Source of the DNA: an uncultured Opitutia bacterium
GTDB taxonomy: Bacteria > Verrucomicrobiota > Verrucomicrobiia > Opitutales > UBA953
DNA: 8,025 nucleotides
Direction: 5' to 3'
Assembly (NCBI GenBank): GCA_903910245.1
Contig: CAIVYX010000089.1
Location: 1 to 8,025, forward strand
Under the pieces are notes generated by a model. It had not been told where the DNA came from and ran no database searches. It was given only the letters and a program-made list of their open reading frames with translations. Positions 1 through 4,984 of the stretch are shown here, in pieces (position 1 is the stretch's first letter; each line of letters opens with the position of its first letter). Made by a program: the position numbers and the translations under genes.

Positions 1-178
1 AGGCATGGACCTCGGTAAATTGGGAAAAGAGTGTTTGGGCATAGGGGTCGAGGCCCCTCATGCAAGAGGAAAGTGCGGGGATTTTAAGGTTTCTTTACTC
101 CCCTTCCTGCCCTGCCCCCCTTTCGTCTTTTTTGGCGGGACAATTCCGACGCCCACGCCATTACTCGAAACCCCTCCC
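1..178. other. Non-coding leader upstream of the TPR gene
   Basis: I see no supportable gene here. The TPR frame is open back to an ATG at position 5, but the extra 58 residues look like translated non-coding sequence (clusters of Pro, Gly and Phe) and would bury a clear signal peptide, so I treat this stretch as leader. It holds a small inverted repeat (AGGGG at 43-47 with CCCCT at 54-58). It also holds a strongly pyrimidine-rich tract from 91 to 133, with only four purines in 43 bases, ending in a short T run. A promoter for the downstream gene probably lies here, but no -35/-10 pair is convincing by eye. Confidence 0.55.
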
Positions 179-1960
179 ATGAAGTCCACCCGCCTGACCT
201 TCGTCCTTCTTCTCGGGATGTCCACCCTCACGGGTCCGGCTCAGAGCCCGCCCACGCCCCTGGCCGCCCAGAAGAGCCCCGCCCCCGCCAACAAAGCGGC
301 CGAAGAAGATGCAGAAATCATCGTTCTGGCCGGCCTCCCTCAGCTCAAGGACAAGGAAGCCATTCTGAGTTATGCCCGCCAAACCTACATTAAAGCGGAT
401 CTGATCAAGGATAAGCCCCTACTCCAGATCATCCGCCTGTCTCTGGCTAAACTCGAGGATCAGCCCGACAATGCGGCCAAAATCCGCCAAGAACACCTCG
501 TCCAGTTAGCGGAATACTTCACCAAGCAGGCGATGGCCGCCCAGGACGTCGGTCAGATGGCTGACGCCCTGCGCCTGGCCCAGGTCGCCATCCGCTGCAA
601 TCCGGGTAATGCAAAGTCTAAGTTGTTCTATGCCAACTTTTTACATAATATCGCTGGCCGAACCGACGATGCTATCCAGACCCTCAAACACGGCCTGGAA
701 TTCCTGCCCATCGACGACCCACTCACCAAGGATTACCTGGAGCGTTATTTCCAGCTTCTCCAAGCACGGGAGCGCGACCAAGAAGTTATCGAAGAGAGCC
801 TGAAACTGATTCAGGTCACGAAAAATATGCCGGTCTACATGCGAGACTCGCTCTCGATGTCGGCTGCCACGTCGCTCTACTGGACCGGCAAATACCCCGA
901 CGCAGTCAATATCATCAACGCCAGCAGTCTGGATACGCAGCCTAACGGCCTGCTCCTCAAGGCCCGCGCGCTCTTCGAAGGCGGCAAGACCCAGGAATCC
1001 CTCAATCTACTTGAGGCGAAGACCTCTGCCTTCAAAGGGGCCGGCCGCGACGCGGTCCTTTCGCAGCTCGCCCGATTCCACATCCTCCTCGGCCAGCATA
1101 AAATGGCCTTGGCAGTGACAATGGAGCGCATCTCGGCCGATGAAAAGGCCCCCTTCCCTCACATCCAGAAACTGCAGCTACTCGACCGGCTCGGCCTCAA
1201 GGATGAATTCGACAAGGAGCTCCGCCTAATCTTCGCGAACTACGCCGGCAACTCGGCGCCGATGATCGCACTCGCCAACTTCGCCGCCGAAAAAGGCTAT
1301 GCCGAACTCACGGGCGCTCTCGCCAACTCCGCCGCTCAACACGGCCTCGAACGCGCAACCTTCGCTGCACTTCACCTCGAAGCGATCCTCAACGGCCCGG
1401 AGCCAGGTCAGGTCATCGTGCAATATCAGCAGATTGTCGCGGCCGACAAAGCCTTTTTCAAATCCAACGAAGCCATCGTGCAGGCACTCATCGCTATCGC
1501 CTACCACGCCCGCCAGAAGCCCGATGCGGTGATCGCAAAGCGCGACCGCGATATCGGCGACCGCTACCTCGTCGAATTCCTGAAGTCCAAGGACCTCGGC
1601 CCCGAAGCCTACCGCTCCGTCGGCCGCCACCTACGCGCAATCCGCGCGGGCGACGCCGCGGTGCGCGTGCTCGAAGCCGGTATCGCGCTCTATCCGCGCT
1701 ACTCTCAGCTGCGCGCCGATACCATCTCCGCCCGCATTCTCGCCGGCCAGACGGAGACCTATGGCACGCGCAAGTCCGTCGCCGACGAACTCGAGCTGTT
1801 GCTAACCATGCGCCGTCCTTCGCCTGCGATCTGGCAGGAAGCCGTCTCGTGGCTCCGCTCTGAGTCGAAGCTGCCCGCCGATCGCCAGCGCAAGCTCGAG
1901 GCGTCTATGTCCCCGCTGATCCGCAGCAACCTCGACCCCGAGGCGCTCGCCGGCCGCTAA
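179..1960 (+). CDS. Exported TPR-type repeat protein, function unknown
   Basis: This 593-residue protein has no function I can name. The ATG at 179 is chosen because it opens a typical Sec signal: M-K-S-T-R, a hydrophobic core at about residues 6-18, then a G-P-A-Q-S stretch with a plausible cleavage after Ala21. There is no lipobox Cys. A low-complexity Pro/Ala linker of about 20 residues follows. The rest is almost entirely alpha-helical and reads as degenerate tetratricopeptide repeats. The clearest are at about 120-180 (a Q-M-A-D-A-L helix, then N-P-G-N, then a T-D-D-A-I-Q-T-L helix) and about 229-283 (Y-W-T-G-K-Y-P-D-A followed by L-L-K-A-R-A-L-F-E-G-G-K). Similar helical pairs continue to about residue 560. 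No catalytic motif is visible, so a periplasmic or envelope scaffold for protein-protein contacts is likely, by inference. No Shine-Dalgarno precedes the start. The sufE gene begins 7 nt after its stop, so the two are probably co-transcribed. Confidence 0.8.
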   Translation: MKSTRLTFVLLLGMSTLTGPAQSPPTPLAAQKSPAPANKAAEEDAEIIVLAGLPQLKDKEAILSYARQTYIKADLIKDKPLLQIIRLSLAKLEDQPDNAAKIRQEHLVQLAEYFTKQAMAAQDVGQMADALRLAQVAIRCNPGNAKSKLFYANFLHNIAGRTDDAIQTLKHGLEFLPIDDPLTKDYLERYFQLLQARERDQEVIEESLKLIQVTKNMPVYMRDSLSMSAATSLYWTGKYPDAVNIINASSLDTQPNGLLLKARALFEGGKTQESLNLLEAKTSAFKGAGRDAVLSQLARFHILLGQHKMALAVTMERISADEKAPFPHIQKLQLLDRLGLKDEFDKELRLIFANYAGNSAPMIALANFAAEKGYAELTGALANSAAQHGLERATFAALHLEAILNGPEPGQVIVQYQQIVAADKAFFKSNEAIVQALIAIAYHARQKPDAVIAKRDRDIGDRYLVEFLKSKDLGPEAYRSVGRHLRAIRAGDAAVRVLEAGIALYPRYSQLRADTISARILAGQTETYGTRKSVADELELLLTMRRPSPAIWQEAVSWLRSESKLPADRQRKLEASMSPLIRSNLDPEALAGR

Positions 1961-1967
1961 TCGTCCG

Positions 1968-2384
1968 ATGATACTGCTACGCCGACGCGATGAGCTCATC
2001 GCGGAGCTCGAACCTTTCGCGGACCACCACGAACGCTTCCAATACGTGATCGACCGTGCCAAGGCGGCCCCAGCCCTGCCCGCCGCCGCCAAGCTCGACA
2101 CCTTCCTGATCGAAGGCTGCACCTCCAACCTCTGGCTGGTGCCGTCTCTCGAAGGGGGCGTCTGCCGCTTCCGCTGCGATGCCGATTCGCTCATCACCAA
2201 AGGCGTTGCGAGCCTGGTTTGCGAGTTCTACGACGGCGCCTCGCCCCAGGAAGTCGCCGCCACCGACGCGGACTTCCTTTCGGCGGTCGGTATCACGCAG
2301 CACCTTTCACCCAACCGCCGCAACGGCCTAACGAACCTCGTCGGCAAAATCCGCGCCTTCGGTCGGGCCACCGCCCGCTCCTGA
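1968..2384 (+). CDS. sufE: SufE-family cysteine desulfurase sulfur acceptor
   Basis: SufE proteins accept persulfide sulfur from a SufS-type cysteine desulfurase on one Cys and pass it to the SufBCD Fe-S scaffold in the cytoplasm. The 138 residues match the usual SufE length. In order I see the N-terminal helix with an E-R-F-Q-Y-V-I-D motif (about 22-29), the active-site segment I-E-G-C-T-S-N-L-W with Cys51 as the acceptor, the core D-A-D-S-L-I-T-K-G (about 71-79), and the family signature H-L-S-P-N-R-R-N-G-L at 112-121. All the expected landmarks are present, so it should be functional. The related CsdE/YgdK paralogue cannot be excluded from sequence alone. No sufS or sufBCD lies in the window, so its partners must be encoded elsewhere. 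It starts 7 nt after the TPR gene without a Shine-Dalgarno and ends directly before a strong hairpin, which suggests it is the last gene of its unit. Confidence 0.92.
   Translation: MILLRRRDELIAELEPFADHHERFQYVIDRAKAAPALPAAAKLDTFLIEGCTSNLWLVPSLEGGVCRFRCDADSLITKGVASLVCEFYDGASPQEVAATDADFLSAVGITQHLSPNRRNGLTNLVGKIRAFGRATARS
1986..2003. repeat. Perfect 18-nt palindrome inside the start of sufE
   Basis: CGCGATGAGCTCATCGCG reads identically on both strands and occupies exactly codons 7-12 of sufE (R-D-E-L-I-A). It sits 18 nt after the start codon, so it could form a compact structure near the ribosome entry region or be a symmetric protein-binding site. It may equally be coincidence within ordinary codons. 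Confidence 0.5.
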
Positions 2385-2406
2385 TAAGCCCCATCGGCGG
2401 GGCTTA
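2385..2406 (+). terminator. Stem-loop directly after sufE, probable terminator
   Basis: TAAGCCCC (2385-2392) pairs perfectly with GGGGCTTA (2399-2406) around the 6-nt loop ATCGGC. The stem begins at the base after the sufE TGA. No T tract follows on the + strand, so it does not meet the full definition of an intrinsic terminator. Its position suggests it ends or stabilises the TPR-sufE transcript and separates it from ctaA. The A/T-ended stem also leaves partial bidirectional action possible. Confidence 0.5.
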
Positions 2407-2466
2407 AGACCGGAGATATGCGTGCTTGGGATTTGCGCCGGGAACGAAGGCGGATGAAATGACGGC
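2407..2466 (+). promoter_or_regulatory. Gap before ctaA, likely holding the promoter
   Basis: These 60 bases separate the stem-loop after sufE from the ctaA start and are the only place for a promoter specific to the heme A genes. I can see no convincing -35/-10 pair. A purine-rich stretch GAACGAAGGCGGA (about 2442-2454) lies 13 or more bases before the ATG, which is too far for a standard Shine-Dalgarno. The promoter role is inferred from position only. Confidence 0.25.
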
Positions 2467-3408
2467 ATGAGAGAGCCGGAAGCCTCCGCACCCGACCGAC
2501 GTCTATTCGGGCTGTGCCTGCTCACGCTTATCTGGTCCGTGCTGGTACTCCAAGCCGGAGGTTTCACCACGAGCATCCGCGCGGGCATGGCCTTCCTCGA
2601 CTGGCCTCTCTCCAATGGCTCGGTCAATCCTCCGGGCTGGCTCACGGAGATCGATAAGTTCGCCGAACACTCCCACCGCCTCGCGGCCACGGTGCTCGGT
2701 CTGCTCTCCATCGCGATCGCGGTCGCCCACGGGCTCCGCGAATCTCGCCGCACCATCCGACTCGCGGCCTACGCGCTCGTTGGCCTGGTCGTCCTACAAG
2801 GTATGCTCGGCGGTCTCCGCGTGCTCCTTGACCAGCTCAACATCGGCGGCGACGGCAACTTCAAGGCGGTGGCCTTCGCCGTCGGCCACGCGGTCAACGC
2901 CCAGCTCACCCTCGCGCTGCTCGCGATCATCGCCCTCGCCCACACTATCGCCTGGCATCAGGCCAGTCGCACCGCGCCGAGCTCCCTCTTCCGCGCCGGC
3001 GCCGGCGCCGCCGCGCTCACGCTCTCGGTCATCGTGATCGGCGCGGTGATGCGTCAAGGGCACTTCACGCTCTGGGTCTCCTCCCCTTCCGACGGCCTGT
3101 TCATACCTTCCATCGGCACGGGCGTCGTCTGGTGGGTCAACCTACTCCATCGCGGCGGCGCCCTCCTCGCCGGTGCGGCGGTTCTCTTTTTCGCCGTCCA
3201 GCTGGCCCGCCATGGCTTCCCACTCTTACGCTGGGCGACGTTGGTCGCGCTAGTCTTCCTGCAGGTCCTGCTCGGCATCCTGAGCATCCAGCTCCCACTC
3301 AACCCGCACATTCGCACGGTGCACCTCGTCGTCGGCGCCGCCCTCTTCTCCTCCCTTTGCGCAGCGGTGATGCTAGCCCGACGTTCGACCGCGCAACAGG
3401 CGGTCTGA
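2467..3408 (+). CDS. ctaA: Heme A synthase (COX15/CtaA family)
   Basis: CtaA is an integral membrane enzyme that oxidises the C8 methyl of heme O to a formyl group, giving the heme A needed by aa3-type cytochrome oxidases. The 313 residues fit the family length and contain eight likely membrane segments (about 14-35, 71-91, 97-120, 132-160, 174-194, 217-246, 250-272 and 282-305). The heme-binding landmarks are present and properly spaced: E-H-S-H-R with Glu67 and His70, G-H-A-V-N-A-Q-L with His141, L-L-H-R-G-G with His228, and R-T-V-H-L with His286. The first loop carries the family-like A-G-M-A-F-L-D-W-P motif. The Cys pair found in the first extracytoplasmic loop of the Bacillus enzyme is absent, so this is the Cys-less subtype. 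It is followed after 56 nt by ctaB, the enzyme acting one step earlier, which supports the assignment. Confidence 0.95.
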   Translation: MREPEASAPDRRLFGLCLLTLIWSVLVLQAGGFTTSIRAGMAFLDWPLSNGSVNPPGWLTEIDKFAEHSHRLAATVLGLLSIAIAVAHGLRESRRTIRLAAYALVGLVVLQGMLGGLRVLLDQLNIGGDGNFKAVAFAVGHAVNAQLTLALLAIIALAHTIAWHQASRTAPSSLFRAGAGAAALTLSVIVIGAVMRQGHFTLWVSSPSDGLFIPSIGTGVVWWVNLLHRGGALLAGAAVLFFAVQLARHGFPLLRWATLVALVFLQVLLGILSIQLPLNPHIRTVHLVVGAALFSSLCAAVMLARRSTAQQAV

Positions 3409-3457
3409 GTCGTGGCGACTGATTTACCTTTAACCCGCCGCGCAAAACCGCCACGAC
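3409..3457. repeat. 9-bp inverted repeat framing the ctaA-ctaB spacer
   Basis: GTCGTGGCG (3409-3417) is the exact reverse complement of CGCCACGAC (3449-3457), with 31 bases between the arms. The left arm starts at the base after the ctaA stop and the right arm ends 7 nt before the ctaB start, so the repeat spans almost the whole spacer. In mRNA it would be a GC-rich stem with a large A/U-containing loop next to the ctaB ribosome-binding region. A role in adjusting ctaB translation, or as an operator or processing site, is inference. No T tract follows, so a simple terminator is unlikely. Confidence 0.5.
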
Positions 3458-3464
3458 AAGACCG

Positions 3465-4352
3465 ATGAGCGAACGCGCTAAATCCGTGCCTGCCGCCTAC
3501 TGGGAGCTGACCAAGCCCCGGCTTTCGTTCCTTTCCGTCCTCACGGCGCTGGCCGGTTACTTCTGTAGCGCCCCAAAAGAGCAAACCGACGCCAAGGTGC
3601 TCATCTCGCTGGCGATTGGCACGGCCCTCGCCGCCGGCGGCTGCGGGGCTATCAATATGTGGTGGGAGAGCGACGCCGATGCCAAGATGGAGCGGACGCG
3701 TAACCGCCCCATCCCGGCTGGTATCCTGAAGCCAGGCGCGGCCCTCCTCTTCGGCTTACTGCTGTTGACGCTCGGCGTAATCCTCGTCTGGACAGGAACT
3801 AATCAACCTCTCGCCGGAGCCCTAACGGCCGCCACCGCGATTTCCTACCTCTTCCTCTACACGCCCCTGAAGTCGGTGACTTCTTGGTGCACGCTCGTCG
3901 GCTCACTGCCCGGCGCAATTCCTCCGATCATCGGGACCGCCGCCAAACTCGGCCGCATCGACGATATGGGCTGGCTGCTTTTCGCTCTCTTATTCTTCTG
4001 GCAAGTCCCCCACTTCATGTCCCTCGCAGTAATGTGCCGTGAAGACTACGCACGTGGCGGCTTCAAGGTGGCCACCGTTGATGACCCATCTGGCAACTCC
4101 GCCGCCATCTGGGCACTGCTCTTCATCATCCCGATGCTTTTTGTCGCAGGGGCTATCGCCACGATTTTCTTTCCAGGGTGGACCAGTCCCTATGTCTGGA
4201 TTTCGTTCATCGCTGGCGCCTGGTTCTTTAAGCTCTGCCTGGATTTCGGCTTACCCAGCCGCCGAGCTGAAGTCGCCAAGCCCCTCTTCCTCGCTTCGAT
4301 TCTTTATCTGCCCGTCGTCCTGTTGACTCTGACGCTGAACCGGATTTTCTGA
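3465..4352 (+). CDS. ctaB: Protoheme IX farnesyltransferase (heme O synthase)
   Basis: CtaB (CyoE, COX10) is a membrane prenyltransferase of the UbiA superfamily. It attaches a farnesyl group from farnesyl diphosphate to the vinyl group of heme B, giving heme O, the substrate of CtaA. The 295 residues match the family. The first Asp-rich, Mg2+/diphosphate-binding motif starts at Asn64: N-M-W-W-E-S-D-A-D, then M-E-R-T-R-N-R-P to residue 82. Asp70 and Asp72 are in place, with Glu68 where many homologues have Asp. Further signatures are Y-T-P-L-K followed by G-S-L-P-G-A-I-P-P in the middle of the protein, and F-F-W-Q-V-P-H-F followed by D-Y-A-R-G-G-F-K, which form the second conserved loop. About nine hydrophobic segments are visible. 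There is no clear Shine-Dalgarno. The next gene starts 4 nt after the stop, so the two are very likely co-translated. Confidence 0.95.
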   Translation: MSERAKSVPAAYWELTKPRLSFLSVLTALAGYFCSAPKEQTDAKVLISLAIGTALAAGGCGAINMWWESDADAKMERTRNRPIPAGILKPGAALLFGLLLLTLGVILVWTGTNQPLAGALTAATAISYLFLYTPLKSVTSWCTLVGSLPGAIPPIIGTAAKLGRIDDMGWLLFALLFFWQVPHFMSLAVMCREDYARGGFKVATVDDPSGNSAAIWALLFIIPMLFVAGAIATIFFPGWTSPYVWISFIAGAWFFKLCLDFGLPSRRAEVAKPLFLASILYLPVVLLTLTLNRIF

Positions 4353-4356
4353 GGTT

Positions 4357-4938
4357 ATGGATGTGCGCGCCGACAAGGACCGCCTGCGGGCGGAACTCAA
4401 GGACCGCCGCACAGCTCTGACACCCCGCGAATTACAGGTCGCCGGTGACACCGCCACCCGCCTGATCACGCAGCTCCCGGAATGGAAGCAGGCGAAGACG
4501 GTCTGCCTATACGCGTCTTTCGGCGGCGAACTGCCGACTGACGCACTGATGTTACTCGCGCTCCTTGAAGGCAAACGGCTGCTCCTCCCGCGGGTGACAA
4601 ACAAGACGACCCTCGTCCTCCATGAAGTCACCGACCTCGCCGCGCTCCAGCCCTCGCGCCTCGGGATCCGTGAACCGAAGCCGACCGCGCCGGTCGCGAC
4701 GCTGGCCGACGCCGGGCTGATCCTCTTGCCGGGCCTGGGCTTCGACGGCGCTGGCCGACGCCTCGGGTTCGGCGGCGGCTTCTACGACCGCCTCTTGGCC
4801 AAGCCGCCCCGCCAGACCTTCCTGCTCGGACACGCCCACGCGTTCCAGCTGGTGTCGCGCCTGCCGGATGAGCCACATGATATTAAAGTTAAGGCGGTCG
4901 CCACCCCGCAGGGCGTGATTCGCTGCCGAGTGCGTTAG
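4357..4938 (+). CDS. ygfA: 5-formyltetrahydrofolate cyclo-ligase
   Basis: This cytoplasmic enzyme (methenyl-THF synthetase) uses ATP to convert 5-formyltetrahydrofolate to 5,10-methenyltetrahydrofolate, recovering a folate form that otherwise inhibits other enzymes. The 193 residues are a normal length. Motifs in order are the basic N-terminal helix D-R-L-R-A-E-L-K-D-R-R (about 8-18), Y-A-S-F-G-G-E-L-P-T-D (about 52-62), L-L-L-P-R-V, G-I-R-E-P-K-P, then L-L-P-G-L-G-F-D-G with the phosphate-binding R-L-G-F-G-G-G-F-Y-D-R at 135-145, and a C-terminal P-H-D-I-K-V-K-A-V-A-T-P (about 173-184). All conserved segments are intact. It lies 4 nt after ctaB, which points to shared transcription and translational coupling, although no metabolic link to heme A is obvious. 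In several bacteria this gene neighbours 6S RNA; there is no room for that upstream here. Confidence 0.93.
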   Translation: MDVRADKDRLRAELKDRRTALTPRELQVAGDTATRLITQLPEWKQAKTVCLYASFGGELPTDALMLLALLEGKRLLLPRVTNKTTLVLHEVTDLAALQPSRLGIREPKPTAPVATLADAGLILLPGLGFDGAGRRLGFGGGFYDRLLAKPPRQTFLLGHAHAFQLVSRLPDEPHDIKVKAVATPQGVIRCRVR

Positions 4939-4964
4939 CAGGTTTGCCAAGAGGGCGGATTCCT

Positions 4965-4984
4965 GTCCGATGGAGGGTCCGATG
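4965..4984 (+). repeat. Duplicated start context GTCCGATG before uvrA
   Basis: The octamer GTCCGATG occurs at 4965-4972 and again at 4977-4984, 12 nt apart, and each copy contains an ATG in the uvrA frame. The result is two in-frame candidate starts (4970 and 4982). The same octamer ends in the sufE start codon (1963-1970), and ctaB starts in the related GACCGATG. Confidence 0.6.
4972..4977 (+). promoter_or_regulatory. Shine-Dalgarno GGAGGG choosing the uvrA start
   Basis: GGAGGG ends 4 nt before the ATG at 4982, the only strong Shine-Dalgarno match I see at any start in this window. It overlaps the alternative upstream ATG at 4970 and so argues for 4982 as the true start. It sits between the arms of a 7-bp inverted repeat (GGGCGGA 4953-4959 with TCCGCCC 4985-4991), which could leave it exposed in a loop; that structural point is inference. 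Confidence 0.55.

Noticed and set aside
43..58. Short hairpin AGGGG/CCCCT as a terminator of an upstream gene
   Set aside because: The stem is only 5 bp and is not followed by a T tract; no upstream gene end is visible.
5..178. In-frame extension of the TPR protein to an ATG at position 5 (58 extra residues)
   Set aside because: It would place a clear Sec signal peptide in the middle of the chain, and the extra residues look like translated non-coding sequence.
1226..1630. Open frame on the - strand opposite the TPR gene (134 codons)
   Set aside because: It is a shadow of the + strand gene, which has a coherent helical-repeat protein and a signal peptide.
2993..3008. GC-only palindrome GCGCCGGCGCCGGCGC in ctaA
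   Set aside because: It encodes a run of Ala and Gly in a membrane segment and is explained by repeated GGC/GCC codons.
4970..4981. Alternative uvrA start at the ATG at 4970
   Set aside because: It is in frame but has no well-spaced Shine-Dalgarno, whereas GGAGGG lies 4 nt before 4982. The choice changes only four residues.
4939..4981. Possible 6S RNA or terminator next to the cyclo-ligase gene
   Set aside because: Only 43 nt are available, there is no long stem or T tract, and 6S RNA needs about 180 nt. Upstream the gap to ctaB is only 4 nt.
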